This document shows positions 44,854 through 53,673 of a stretch of DNA of 64,000 nucleotides, piece after piece; position 1 is the stretch's first letter; every line of letters begins with the position of its first letter. This DNA comes from an uncultured Bacilli bacterium (GTDB lineage Bacteria; Bacillota_I; Bacilli_A; RF39; UBA660), in contig CAKOXL010000002.1 of NCBI GenBank assembly GCA_934130105.1, forward strand, positions 11,574-75,573. The letters run 5' to 3'. The notes under the pieces are model-generated. The model was not told the DNA's origin and did no database searches. It saw nothing but the letters and a program-made list of their open reading frames with translations. The translations under genes were made by a program, and so were the position numbers.

Positions 44854-44922
44854 TTAACTATTTAACTCTTTAATCCAATTACTTACTTCCGTCCTAGAAA
44901 CACTAAGTCTCATATCTAATTT
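44854..44922 (-). pseudogene. Remnant of a flavodoxin C terminus
   Basis: Between merR and the aldo/keto reductase, the reading after the merR stop gives DMRLSVSRTEVSNWIKELNS and a stop. This resembles the last 20 residues of flavodoxins in such operons (S/T-rich turn, then a VxxWIxEL helix). No start or other part of the gene is left. Probably what remains of a deleted third flavodoxin. Confidence 0.45.
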
Positions 44923-45306
44923 TTATATTTCCTCTGTGAAATCTTTTCTGATACCCTCTTCTATTTCTGAATATAGGCCTATCTTATAATCAAGTCTTTC
45001 TATGGTTTTCATAATTTCCTCTTGTTTAGAAACTAGTATTTTTCTCTGTTCTACTAACAATTCTTTTCTAGCACTAACAGTTTTCTTACCTTCTTTAAAT
45101 AAATCCATATATTTAACTAATGCTTCAATTTGCATACCAGCTGACCTCATGCACTTAATAAACTCAATCTGTCTGCAAGATTTATCATCATAATTTCTAA
45201 TACCAGACTGGTTTCTTGGTACATTAGAAAGTAACCCTATCTTTTCATAATAACGAAGAGTATCTTGGCTTAAATCATATTTTTTACTTACTTCTGAGAT
45301 TGTCAT
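44923..45306 (-). CDS. MerR family regulator, AdhR/NmlR type
   Basis: 127 residues. N-terminal winged HTH (ISEVSKKYDLSQDTLRYYEKIG), wing (GIRNYDD), then a coiled-coil dimer helix. Cys52 in EFIKCMRSAGM occupies the position of AdhR Cys52 / NmlR Cys54, the residue modified by aldehydes or nitrosative stress in that group. A matching operator lies in the dxs promoter (47105-47135). Encoded 8 bases after dxs, so it regulates its own operon. Confidence 0.9.
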   Translation of the reverse strand: MTISEVSKKYDLSQDTLRYYEKIGLLSNVPRNQSGIRNYDDKSCRQIEFIKCMRSAGMQIEALVKYMDLFKEGKKTVSARKELLVEQRKILVSKQEEIMKTIERLDYKIGLYSEIEEGIRKDFTEEI

Positions 45307-45313
45307 ACTACAC

Positions 45314-47077
45314 CTACTTATTTAATAAATTAAGAATATCTTCCGTAATCTGTTCTTTCGTTAACCTATTATCTTTTAATAAAGTATTAACATCATATCT
45401 ATCATAGAAAGCCTTTTTAATACCATAATTTTTAACTAACATATCACTACTTCCATAATAACTAGCTATCTTTTCACCAAAACCACCATCTAAAATACCG
45501 TCTTCTAGAGTAATTACTAGTTTGTGATTATTCTTAATTTCATCTAATAACTTAGTATCAAGACCTGTGATATATCTAGGATTAATTAAAGTAGCATGAA
45601 TATCTTTTTCTTCTAATTCTTTTACTACTGCTTCTCCTAATTGATAAAAATCTCCTAATGCTAAAATAGCTACCTCACTACCACTTTTTTCAACCTTATA
45701 TTGATTTAAATTACTATAATCCGTATCAACTGTCCTATCATCATTTACTACTCCATTACAAGGAATACGAATCGCAACAGGATAAGAATTTTGTTCAATA
45801 CTCCAGTCTAACATAGCAAAATATTCATTTTTACTAGTAGGAGCTAAATAAACCATATTAGGAATATTTGAAATAAAAGAAATATCAAAAATACCTAAAT
45901 GCGTAATATCATTCATTCCATAAATAGAAGCTGTATTTACTAAAATAGTAGCACTACTTTTATTAATACATAAGTCTTGAGATAACTGGTCATAAGTTCT
46001 TTGCATAAAACTAGAGTGTGTAGCAAATACTGGCTTTCCACCATTTTTAGCGATACCTGATGCAAGGGCAACTGCGTGTTCTTCCGCAATACCAACATCA
46101 ACAAACTGACTACCTGCTTCCATTCTTCTTTCCTTCGTAAAACCAATATTACTTGGAACACCAGCAACAATAGTAACTACTTTTTTATCTTTTTTCATTT
46201 TATCTAGTAAATATTCGCCCGTTAAATTACCATAATTTTCACTATTTCCTATGAATTTAGATTTACCTGTTTCAACATCAAAAGGCATAGTCCAGTGCCA
46301 ATTTTCTTTATTTTCTGTTGCATATTGATAACCTTTTCCCTTCTCAGTATGAATATGAACAACAATTGGGTGATCAATATCTTTAACACTTTTAAAAGCT
46401 TGAATTAAAGTATCAATATCATTACCATTTTCTACATACATATAGTCAAGTCCCATAGCCTTAAATAAGTTATTACTACAAGTACAATTACTTTCTCTAA
46501 GCTCTTTCAAATTCTTATAAAGGCCACCATGATTTTCAGCAATAGACATTTCATTATCATTAACTACAATAATAAGATTAGTATTAGTATCTCCTACATA
46601 ATCAAGTCCTTCTAATGCTTCTCCACCACTTAGGGAACCATCTCCAATCACACCAATCACATTATACTTATCCCCTACTAAGTCTCTTGCTTTTGCTAAG
46701 CCTGATGCTAAACTAATAGAAGTAGAAGTATGACCTATCTTAAAGAAATCATGTTTACTTTCTTCAAAATCAGTATAACCTGTTACATCATCATAGTGAT
46801 TTTTCTCCATAAAAGATAACTTTCTACCAGTTAAAATCTTATGTGTATAACTCTGATGAGAAACATCAAACACAATCTTATCTTCTGGAGAATTAAAAAT
46901 ATAATGTAGAGCTATAATAGCTTCAACCATTCCAAAATTAGGACCAAAATGTCCACCATGAATACTTAATTTTTCTAGTAAAACACTTCTAATTTCACTA
47001 GCTAAAGTCTTTAATTCGTCACTAGTTAACTGCTTTAAATCACTAGGACTATCTACTTTACTTAATATTTCTAACAT
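45314..47077 (-). CDS. dxs: 1-deoxy-D-xylulose-5-phosphate synthase-like enzyme
   Basis: 587 residues, slightly short for Dxs (about 620). Thiamine-diphosphate enzyme joining pyruvate and glyceraldehyde 3-phosphate. GDGSLSGGEALEGL ... VNDNEMSI is the TPP/Mg site; SIHGGHFGPNFGMVEAIIALH and FDVSHQSYTHKILTGR are substrate blocks. The transketolase central domain (VDVGIAEEHAVALASG) and C-terminal domain (TLEDGILDGGFGEKI) follow. ATG 47077 has GGAGG at 7 bases; an upstream ATG (47095) precedes this site. First gene of a MerR-controlled operon, an unusual setting for dxs. Could instead be a stress paralogue. Confidence 0.85.
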   Translation of the reverse strand: MLEILSKVDSPSDLKQLTSDELKTLASEIRSVLLEKLSIHGGHFGPNFGMVEAIIALHYIFNSPEDKIVFDVSHQSYTHKILTGRKLSFMEKNHYDDVTGYTDFEESKHDFFKIGHTSTSISLASGLAKARDLVGDKYNVIGVIGDGSLSGGEALEGLDYVGDTNTNLIIVVNDNEMSIAENHGGLYKNLKELRESNCTCSNNLFKAMGLDYMYVENGNDIDTLIQAFKSVKDIDHPIVVHIHTEKGKGYQYATENKENWHWTMPFDVETGKSKFIGNSENYGNLTGEYLLDKMKKDKKVVTIVAGVPSNIGFTKERRMEAGSQFVDVGIAEEHAVALASGIAKNGGKPVFATHSSFMQRTYDQLSQDLCINKSSATILVNTASIYGMNDITHLGIFDISFISNIPNMVYLAPTSKNEYFAMLDWSIEQNSYPVAIRIPCNGVVNDDRTVDTDYSNLNQYKVEKSGSEVAILALGDFYQLGEAVVKELEEKDIHATLINPRYITGLDTKLLDEIKNNHKLVITLEDGILDGGFGEKIASYYGSSDMLVKNYGIKKAFYDRYDVNTLLKDNRLTKEQITEDILNLLNK

Positions 47078-47104
47078 ATATATTCCTCCAATCATTACAT
47101 TTAA

Positions 47105-47135
47105 TATATACTACTTAGAGTTTGCTCCAAGTCAA
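47105..47135 (-). promoter_or_regulatory. MerR-type promoter/operator of the dxs-merR operon
   Basis: TTGACT (47135-47130), a 19-base spacer and TATATA (47110-47105) on the minus strand. The spacer holds the inverted repeat ACTTGGAG-CAAA-CTCTAAGT (47132-47113; 7 of 8 positions pair). Overlong spacer plus dyad is the hallmark of MerR activation, and the CTTGGAG/CTCTAAG sequence is like AdhR/NmlR sites. Confidence 0.82.
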
Positions 47136-47144
47136 GATGTTTTT

Positions 47145-47172
47145 AAAAAAATAGATTGATTTTATATCAACC
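47145..47172 (-). terminator. Terminator of the GNAT gene
   Basis: Arms GGTTGAT/ATCAATC on the minus strand (47172-47166 and 47160-47154), then TATTTTTTT. Confidence 0.75.
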
Positions 47173-47184
47173 TACACAGTATTA

Positions 47185-47631
47185 TTATTTTTCTAACTTC
47201 ATATATAAAATAGGATAATGATTTCCTTGCTCATCTAATTCTTCCCTTTTATACACTTTAAATCCCATATGTTCATAAAATTCTATTGCATTAGGATTTT
47301 GTTCATTAACTACAAGTTTGTTAACATTATAGTTTTCTATTCCATAATTAATTAACCTTTTTCCAAGGCCTTTTCCTCTTTCACTATTCTTAATAAATAG
47401 CATTTCCAATTTTGTACCTTCTATTCCCATAAAGGCAATTGGTATATTAATATCATTTTCTATAATTATTAAATGTGATACTTCATTTAAAGCCTGAGGC
47501 ACATACTTCTTTATATTTTTTATTTCTTCATCTGATAAAAACAAATGCGTTGCTTTTACCGAATCTTCCCATACTTCTAGTAATCTATTTATTAATACTA
47601 CTGTTCTATTATTTACTTCAATGATACTCAT
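47185..47631 (-). CDS. GNAT family N-acetyltransferase
   Basis: 148 residues, complete GNAT fold. MLFIKNSERGKGLGKRLINYG is the acetyl-CoA loop (RGKGLG), and VNEQNPNAIEFYEHMGFKVYKR the C-terminal family block. ATG 47631 follows GGGGTGG; the longer frame (47676) has no site. Substrate unknown. Single gene with its own terminator, just upstream of the dxs promoter. Confidence 0.9.
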   Translation of the reverse strand: MSIIEVNNRTVVLINRLLEVWEDSVKATHLFLSDEEIKNIKKYVPQALNEVSHLIIIENDINIPIAFMGIEGTKLEMLFIKNSERGKGLGKRLINYGIENYNVNKLVVNEQNPNAIEFYEHMGFKVYKREELDEQGNHYPILYMKLEK

Positions 47632-47767
47632 ATTCCACCCCTCATAAATTATTTTGTGATAGTTTTTGTTAAACAATTTTTAGTGATAATATTTCAATCA
47701 AAAGCGTAACTCCTATCAGCAATCCAATTGATAAACTCACCTAAATAAAGTATAATACACATTTTTA

Positions 47768-47967
47768 TTATTTCTCTTGTTTTAATAAAATAATAATACC
47801 AATAACTAGTGAACAAATTCCTACGATAATTCCAATTATACCATTATATAAAGAATTATCTACATTAACCTGAGTGAATGATAACAATGCTGACTGTGTT
47901 AGTTCTAATGATATTAGTGCTGTAGCTTATTATAATTAACTTTTAATTTTTCTATTATACTTTTCAT
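47768..47967 (-). pseudogene. Frameshifted small membrane protein after the TetR gene
   Basis: ATG 47967 overlaps the tetR stop (ATGA) and starts MKSIIEKLKVNYNKLQH-stop. In another frame from the same point the reading continues ATALISLELTQSALLSF and then a membrane helix (GIIGIIVGICSLVIGIIILLK) to TAA at 47768. Together they make a 65-residue protein with one frame change near codon 14. No slippery heptamer is present, so decay or an assembly error is more likely than programmed shifting. Confidence 0.55.
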
Positions 47968-48542
47968 GGTCTAACACATTCCATAATAATCTGAACAATA
48001 TCTTCTATCTCATCTTTGCAATCATTGATAGTCCATTCTTTCACTACTGCCATAATACCATGAACATAAAACTGTAATATATATTTCTTTTTATTACTAG
48101 AAACACCATATTTATCTAAAATAGGATTCAATATATATTTTTCTAAATTAGAATATGCTTCCTGAGTTTTCATAACAGTTGGGCTTTTAAAAGCCGCCAT
48201 AAATAGCTTTTTATTGCTTTTAATAAAATCTAAGTAAGGTTTTAAATATTCTTCATTAATCAAAATTAAATCTTCTTTATTTGAAGTATTTATTTTATTG
48301 ATAAATTCCTTAGGTGTTTTATTAAAATGCATTATTAATTTATTTACAGTGTGCTCTAATGTTTCATTTAATAAATCATCAATAGATTCATAATGAAGAT
48401 AAAAAGTTGAGCGATTAAACCCAGCTTTTTCACATATTTCTTTAACAGTTATATATTCGATATCTTTCTGTTCTAATAAAATAATAAATGCTTCATCAAA
48501 TAAAGAAGCAGTATTAAAATATTTACTTTCCTGTTTATTCAT
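47964..48542 (-). CDS. TetR/AcrR family regulator
   Basis: 192 residues. N-terminal HTH: EYITVKEICEKAGFNRSTFYLHYESIDDLL (about residues 28-58) is the TetR signature. The C-terminal ligand domain carries no cysteine pair or known ligand motif. It is followed, with overlap, by the broken small membrane gene and preceded by a small two-helix membrane protein gene, so the three form one unit. The inducer is unknown. Confidence 0.9.
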   Translation of the reverse strand: MNKQESKYFNTASLFDEAFIILLEQKDIEYITVKEICEKAGFNRSTFYLHYESIDDLLNETLEHTVNKLIMHFNKTPKEFINKINTSNKEDLILINEEYLKPYLDFIKSNKKLFMAAFKSPTVMKTQEAYSNLEKYILNPILDKYGVSSNKKKYILQFYVHGIMAVVKEWTINDCKDEIEDIVQIIMECVRP

Positions 48543-48566
48543 TTAATACCACTCCTTTTTTAATTA

Positions 48567-48911
48567 CTATTTAGATTCAGAAATCTCATTTGCTAACTTT
48601 ATTATATCATAAGCATATTTTTCTTTAGAAGACTTTAATATCTTTTTATATATTGGATAGTTAACACTAACACCAATAATACCGATAATACCAATAATAA
48701 TTCCAAGTATAAAAGAATTACCTATCACTTTCATAGATAAGCACATACCAATTCCTAACACTAAACTCATAACAACACCATTTGTATAAGCAAATATTTC
48801 TGCTGGTAATTTAGCCTTTCTATCTAGTTTTTTTAAAGCAATCACTTTAGATTCATTTTTCTTAGAATATTCATTTACAATATGCTCCGCATAAATTTTA
48901 TCTGTATTCAT
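48567..48911 (-). CDS. Small membrane protein beside the TetR regulator
   Basis: 114 residues, no family recognised. Basic N-terminal region, then two or three membrane helices (about 35-55, 60-80) with a Gly-rich turn (GIIIGIIGIIG) and a cytoplasmic Lys-rich end (YKKILKSSKEKYAYDII). It lies 24 bases upstream of tetR and is probably controlled by it. Confidence 0.7.
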   Translation of the reverse strand: MNTDKIYAEHIVNEYSKKNESKVIALKKLDRKAKLPAEIFAYTNGVVMSLVLGIGMCLSMKVIGNSFILGIIIGIIGIIGVSVNYPIYKKILKSSKEKYAYDIIKLANEISESK

Positions 48912-49018
48912 TTAAAACACCTTTTCCTTTCTCATTGCAACTACATTTTATCAATAAATATAAAAATCTTAAACAACACAAAAAGGTAAAAATGTCTATT
49001 TAAATTTATTTAATAAAC

Positions 49019-49933
49019 TTAATCTTTATCATTTAACAAATACACTTTTAGTAAGTCATATGTTTTCGTTTCTAATTTTGATTCCTTCTTTAACTTTTCA
49101 AACTCATTTTCCAAAAGTACAAATTCTTCTCTTGCACTCATTGCATGATCTGATATACACATTTTGCCTATGAAATTAGAAAACATAAATCTATAAATAA
49201 ACGCACAGAAATTCTTTTTGTTTACACAATTTTCATATTCACCTTTAGGAAGTATTTCATATCCTAATTTTTTAAGAACATCATATTCTTCTATAATTGC
49301 GTCCATTATTAGTAAAGAATATTCTTTATCTTTTTTCAGTAACTTTAAATTACCATTTACTTTATAACTAGCAAATGCTAAAGGAAGAACAGCACAGGCA
49401 TGTGTTTTAAGATAATCATTCATTTTATTTTCTATAATTACTTTTATTTTAGTTTCTTTAAATACACTTCTTATAAAGTCATTACTAGTATCTTTTCCAT
49501 CTATTCTACCAATTTGAATTTTATTTAAACAAATTGAATCTATATAGGTATCATATTTTTTACCAGCTGCCATAAAGAAGGCAAATAACACATTTTTATT
49601 TTTGATATTTGCATATCTTTCAGCTAACATATTATTACCTACAAATACTATATTTTTACTTTTATTACTTTCTATAATAGGAACAATACTATCTAAAGAT
49701 GAAAATCTTGAAACTACAAATATGGCATCATAAATATCATTTTCTTCTAACTTATCTATTACATTAAAATGATCCACTGTTCTTCTACTAAATTTATGTT
49801 TGATAATAAGACCGTTATTTTTTAGATTTTCATAAGTTTTATTTCTTACTAATATAGTAACATCATTACCTTTTTTTATAGAATGTGCTAGATTAGAGCC
49901 AACTACACCAGCTCCAATAATTAATATTCTCAT
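49019..49933 (-). CDS. Ketopantoate reductase (PanE/ApbA) family protein
   Basis: 304 residues. N-terminal NAD(P) Rossmann motif MRILIIGAGVVGSNLA and VGNNMLAE in the middle, C-terminal helical domain with a conserved Lys region (MNDYLKTHACAVLPLA). PanE reduces ketopantoate to pantoate for coenzyme A, but many family members have other substrates and no pantothenate gene is near. ATG 49933 follows AAAGGA; the upstream in-frame ATG (49954) does not. Confidence 0.78.
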   Translation of the reverse strand: MRILIIGAGVVGSNLAHSIKKGNDVTILVRNKTYENLKNNGLIIKHKFSRRTVDHFNVIDKLEENDIYDAIFVVSRFSSLDSIVPIIESNKSKNIVFVGNNMLAERYANIKNKNVLFAFFMAAGKKYDTYIDSICLNKIQIGRIDGKDTSNDFIRSVFKETKIKVIIENKMNDYLKTHACAVLPLAFASYKVNGNLKLLKKDKEYSLLIMDAIIEEYDVLKKLGYEILPKGEYENCVNKKNFCAFIYRFMFSNFIGKMCISDHAMSAREEFVLLENEFEKLKKESKLETKTYDLLKVYLLNDKD

Positions 49934-50036
49934 TTCAACCATTCCTTTCAACAAACTACTATTTATCTATTTTTATGTATCACTAATATAAGTTTATCAT
50001 ATAACTACTACTTTGCATCAATCTATTTAAATAAAA

Positions 50037-50062
50037 AATACCTAGAATTTTTTCTAAGTATT
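50037..50062. terminator. Bidirectional terminator after the MATE gene
   Basis: Eleven-bp arms AATACTTAGAA/TTCTAGGTATT with A/T runs on both sides; 134 bases past the MATE stop. The rest of 49955-50195 is AT-rich without a credible gene. Confidence 0.7.
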
Positions 50063-50195
50063 TTTTGTAAAAATTGATCAAAATACAAATATTCATATCA
50101 AAATATCTTACTAATTTAATTACACATGAATAAAAACAAAATATTTTAATGAATGATATCATCAAGTCAAATAATTTCAATTATAATTTGTTACA

Positions 50196-51524
50196 TTAAG
50201 CATATTCATATTTCTTTTTATTTTTTATTAAACAAATAATGCTTACAATTAATGCTAATATTTCAGCAACTAATACAGATAACCATATTCCATTTACACC
50301 AATTAATTTTGGTAATACTAATATCACTATAACTTGAAATACCAATGTCCTTGCAAAAGATATAAGTGCTGATACAAAGCCATCATTAAGTGCCGTAAAG
50401 AATGATGAGGCATATATATTAAACCAACTTATAATATAAGATAATGAATATAGCCTCAAAGCATTGATAGTTAAATTTAGTAACTCTTTATCATAACCAA
50501 CAAATATACTTGCAAGTGGTTTAGCAAATATTTCAGCAAGTAATGTCATTACTATCGCTGTTACTCCTAACAACCTTATACTTTTCTTTAATAAACTTTT
50601 TAATTCTTCCTTATTATCTGCTCCATAATGATAACTTATTATTGGAGCTGAACCTACTGAATATCCAACATAAGTTCCTACAAATAAAAATCCTACATAC
50701 ATGATTATTCCATAAGCAGATACACCATTTGACCCAACCAATTTCATAAGTTGCATGTTAAATAAAATATTTACAAGTGACATAGATAAATTAGTAACCA
50801 TTTCTGATGATCCATTAACACAAGTCTTTAATATTGGTGATAACTCAAACTTAGTTTTAACAAGTTTTAATGGCGATTTATTTTTTCTAATAAAATATAT
50901 CATTGGTATAGTAGCACCAACAATTTGACTTGTTATAGTTGCTATTGCCGCACCAGATACTCCTAGTTTAAATACATAAATAAGTAAGAAATCTAATATC
51001 ATATTAGTTAATCCAGCTATTATTGATATAACTAGTCCAAATCCAGGCTTCTCTGCTACTACCAAGAATGATTGAAAACTATTTTGCAAAATAAATGCTG
51101 TCATTCCTATTAATAATATTCTTCCATAAGTTAAACAATTAGGTAACATATCTTCTGTTGCTTTTAATAATACCGCTATCGGTTCTAAAAATAATAGACC
51201 AATAATAGTAAATATAATACCTAATATAATTTCTAAATATACTAGCATTGAAAAATATCTGTTAGCTTTTTCATTATCTCCTTCACCTAAAGTTTTTGAA
51301 ATCATAGCACTTCCACCTGTACCAAACATAAATCCTATTGTACCAATTATCATAATAACCGGCATAATTAAATTTACTGATGCAAAAGCACTACCTTTCA
51401 CAACATTTGAAATAAATAAACCATCTACTACACCATATATTGAAGTAAAAATCATCATTATTATTGTAGGTAAAGTAAACTTAACCAAATTTTTATAAGT
51501 AAAATGTTCTGATATACTAATCAT
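50196..51524 (-). CDS. MATE family efflux transporter (MepA-like)
   Basis: 442 residues, twelve membrane helices in two six-helix halves. FTLPTIIMMIFTSIYGVVDGLFI is the MATE start, GTGGSAMISKTLGEGD the conserved loop of the first half, and YSVGSAPIISYHYGA the matching loop of the second. Cation-coupled drug or metabolite export. ATG 51524 has GGAGG at 8 bases and overlaps the preceding kinase-like gene by 8 bases. It lies under the structured leader at 52141-52300; MATE pumps of this class are the usual cargo of guanidine-IV riboswitches. Confidence 0.9.
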   Translation of the reverse strand: MISISEHFTYKNLVKFTLPTIIMMIFTSIYGVVDGLFISNVVKGSAFASVNLIMPVIMIIGTIGFMFGTGGSAMISKTLGEGDNEKANRYFSMLVYLEIILGIIFTIIGLLFLEPIAVLLKATEDMLPNCLTYGRILLIGMTAFILQNSFQSFLVVAEKPGFGLVISIIAGLTNMILDFLLIYVFKLGVSGAAIATITSQIVGATIPMIYFIRKNKSPLKLVKTKFELSPILKTCVNGSSEMVTNLSMSLVNILFNMQLMKLVGSNGVSAYGIIMYVGFLFVGTYVGYSVGSAPIISYHYGADNKEELKSLLKKSIRLLGVTAIVMTLLAEIFAKPLASIFVGYDKELLNLTINALRLYSLSYIISWFNIYASSFFTALNDGFVSALISFARTLVFQVIVILVLPKLIGVNGIWLSVLVAEILALIVSIICLIKNKKKYEYA

Positions 51525-52140
51525 TTTTACTACCTCCAAACCACATTTCTATATATTCCGATAATGGGTTTATTATTTTCTTAATTTCTATATTTGATGT
51601 ATTTATACATAAATCATAATTTTTCTTATTACCCCACTCCAGACTAGAAATTAAACTATTAAATGCTTTTCTATTTTTATCTATATCTTTAATTTTATTT
51701 ATTAACTCTTTATCAGTTAGATTTTCATCTTTTAATGCTTTCTTTTTACAGCGATTAACTTTACTATCCATATTGGCATAAACGAAAATATTCATTGGAT
51801 TATATTCTTTTAATATAACATTGGCACCACGACCAACGATAATGGCATTCCCTTTATCTGCAATTTGTTTTAATATTTTAGTTTGTTTCACCAAAATATC
51901 AGTTTGATTTTTTATAAGTGGATAACTTACTGTAAAAGTTTTTCCAAATTGAAAAGCAATTGGATATATACCTTTTTCTGATATATTCTTTATGTAATCT
52001 TCTGAATCTCCTGTTTCTTTTGCGAGTAAATTTATTATTTCAGAATCATAATAAGCATACCCTAATTTATCAGCCAACCTTTTACCTATTTCTCTACCAC
52101 CTGAACCAAATTCTCTACTTATTGTAATAATCTTATTCAT
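51517..52140 (-). CDS. Cytidylate kinase-like family protein
   Basis: 207 residues. ITISREFGSGGREIGKRLADKL is the P-loop region of the cytidylate-kinase-like (Cytidylate_kin2) family. VGRGANVIL in the middle and a basic LID-like stretch (NRCKKKALKDE) follow. These proteins are not the housekeeping Cmk; the phosphate acceptor is unknown. It sits between the leader RNA and the MATE gene, so expression follows the same signal. Confidence 0.82.
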   Translation of the reverse strand: MNKIITISREFGSGGREIGKRLADKLGYAYYDSEIINLLAKETGDSEDYIKNISEKGIYPIAFQFGKTFTVSYPLIKNQTDILVKQTKILKQIADKGNAIIVGRGANVILKEYNPMNIFVYANMDSKVNRCKKKALKDENLTDKELINKIKDIDKNRKAFNSLISSLEWGNKKNYDLCINTSNIEIKKIINPLSEYIEMWFGGSKND

Positions 52141-52300
52141 AACTACCTACCTCTTTAAATTATTTCAAAATAAAAGCCCAGTTATTTCATTTTAAAATAA
52201 CCGAGCTCACTCGACATCTTGTAATCGACTCCTTGTTTCTGTTTTTACAGAACGGTACTACGGCACCGAGTCCTCCGATGACACATTTAAATTTTAACTT
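52141..52300 (-). ncRNA. Structured leader, probable guanidine-IV (mepA) riboswitch
   Basis: A 160-base leader between a consensus promoter and the kinase-like/MATE genes. On the minus strand it holds an outer stem GACTC/GAGTC enclosing two hairpins: CGGT...ACCG with loop GCCGTAGT, and TTCTGT...ACAGAA. Then come ATTACAAGATGTCGAG and a short CGAG/CTCG hairpin that overlaps the 5' arm of the terminator, so pairing could switch. Terminator control plus a MATE gene fits guanidine-IV. The class is assigned from context and recollection of the motif, not a covariance search. Confidence 0.6.
52166..52206 (-). terminator. Regulated intrinsic terminator in the MATE operon leader
   Basis: Twelve-bp arms GCTCGGTTATTT/AAATAACTGGGC (52206-52195 and 52187-52176, two G-U pairs), then CTTTTATTTT on the minus strand. 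It lies before the first gene, so it acts as attenuator. Confidence 0.85.
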
Positions 52301-52306
52301 GTGCTA

Positions 52307-52335
52307 ATTGTATTACATTTTACTATCAATGTCAA
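52307..52335 (-). promoter_or_regulatory. Promoter of the riboswitch-MATE operon
   Basis: Minus strand TTGACA (52335-52330, perfect), 17-base spacer, TACAAT (52312-52307); start expected near 52300. Confidence 0.8.
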
Positions 52336-52407
52336 TAGTTATAAATTTGTTTACTAATTTTAATATTAAATTACATTTTTTAGATAATCACTTCCCGCTT
52401 AATTAAT

Positions 52408-53559
52408 TTAAAATACCAAATTACCAACCACGATATCTTTTAAATTATCTAAAAATAGTTTAAATATATTTTTCTTTTTAACATCTTCTTTTACTATTAA
52501 CGGATAAGATCCAATTTGTTTACCCTGATCATATATTTCTATATTTCCAACTATTTGATTTTCTTTCAAAGGCAATTTAACCTCATTAATATTTACTTTT
52601 TCAGTATAACTTTTTTCAGTATCACTCTTTTTACCCAAAACAGTAATATCTCTATCCAAAATAACATCAATCTTGCTCTTAGTAGCTTTATCTAAATCAA
52701 TTGTTTTAATGACATCACCTTGTTTTCTAATAAGTTGAACTTTATACAAATTAAAGCCATAATCTAAAAGATTAGTTGTTTCTTGGTTCCTAACTTTACT
52801 AACATCCTCACCTAATACAATTGCAATCAATCTCATATCATTTCTCTTAGCTGTTACTGCCATTGTATAACCAGCATTATCCGTAAAACCTGTTTTTAAG
52901 CCATCAGCTCCATCATAAAATCTTACTAATTTATTTGTATTAACTAGCCAAAATTTATTAGGAGTATCAGTACGTAAATAATCTTCATAGACAGAAGAAA
53001 ACTCTAATATTTCATCATGTTTTAATAATTCTATTGCAATTAATGCCATATCATAAGCACTTGAATAATGATTTTCTTCATCTAATCCTGTTGGATTTAC
53101 AAAATTAGTATTTTTAAGACCTAATTCTTTAGCTTTTTCATTCATCATTTTAACGAAAGCTTCTTCACTTCCTGCAATTCTTTCTGCTAATACTACAGTT
53201 GCATCATTTGCACTTGCCATCGTAATACCTTTCATTAAATCTCTAACACTCATCATTTCACCAGGTTGTAAATAAATCTGTGTTCCTCCATACCCAGCTG
53301 CATTACTACTTGTTTTTACTTGTTCATCCCAAGTTAAATTACCATTTTCAATTGCCTCTAAAATAAGAATTTGCGCCATCATTTTAGTAAGTGATGCAAC
53401 TGCAACTTGACTATCCTTATTCTTTTCAAACAAAACTTCTCTCGTTGATACCTCCATTAAAACACTATTTTTAGCATTTGGTGTTACATCATCTTCTGCA
53501 TAAACAAAAATTGGTGCAAACATCACAAATATTAAAATAATTGATATAAATCTTTTCAA
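52408..53559 (-). CDS. dacF: D-alanyl-D-alanine carboxypeptidase (DacF/PBP5 type)
   Basis: 383 residues. Low-molecular-weight penicillin-binding protein that trims the last D-Ala from stem peptides. Signal peptide (1-22). SxxK in ASLTKMMAQ, SxN in MASANDATVV, and KTG in DGLKTGFTDNAGY are all present. A PBP5-type C-terminal domain follows (QLIRKQGDVIKTI ...), ending in a helix that could sit on the membrane. I start at TTG 53559 (AGAGGTGG at 5 bases); the longer frame from 53598 adds 13 residues without signal-peptide character. Confidence 0.92.
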   Translation of the reverse strand: MKRFISIILIFVMFAPIFVYAEDDVTPNAKNSVLMEVSTREVLFEKNKDSQVAVASLTKMMAQILILEAIENGNLTWDEQVKTSSNAAGYGGTQIYLQPGEMMSVRDLMKGITMASANDATVVLAERIAGSEEAFVKMMNEKAKELGLKNTNFVNPTGLDEENHYSSAYDMALIAIELLKHDEILEFSSVYEDYLRTDTPNKFWLVNTNKLVRFYDGADGLKTGFTDNAGYTMAVTAKRNDMRLIAIVLGEDVSKVRNQETTNLLDYGFNLYKVQLIRKQGDVIKTIDLDKATKSKIDVILDRDITVLGKKSDTEKSYTEKVNINEVKLPLKENQIVGNIEIYDQGKQIGSYPLIVKEDVKKKNIFKLFLDNLKDIVVGNLVF

Positions 53560-53673
53560 AAAATCCACCTCTAATAAAAAATATGTAAATTCTTCCAAGA
53601 TATTATCATTATAGTAATAAATTTATAATAAAAAAGTATTATATAGTATAAAAATATATAAAAAGGAGCTAAT

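Noticed and set aside
47900..47967. Programmed -1 frameshift after tetR
   Set aside because: No slippery X-XXY-YYZ heptamer or strong downstream stem at the frame change.
49983..50180. 65-codon open frame after the MATE gene
   Set aside because: Crosses the bidirectional terminator, no ribosome site, composition follows AT-rich DNA.
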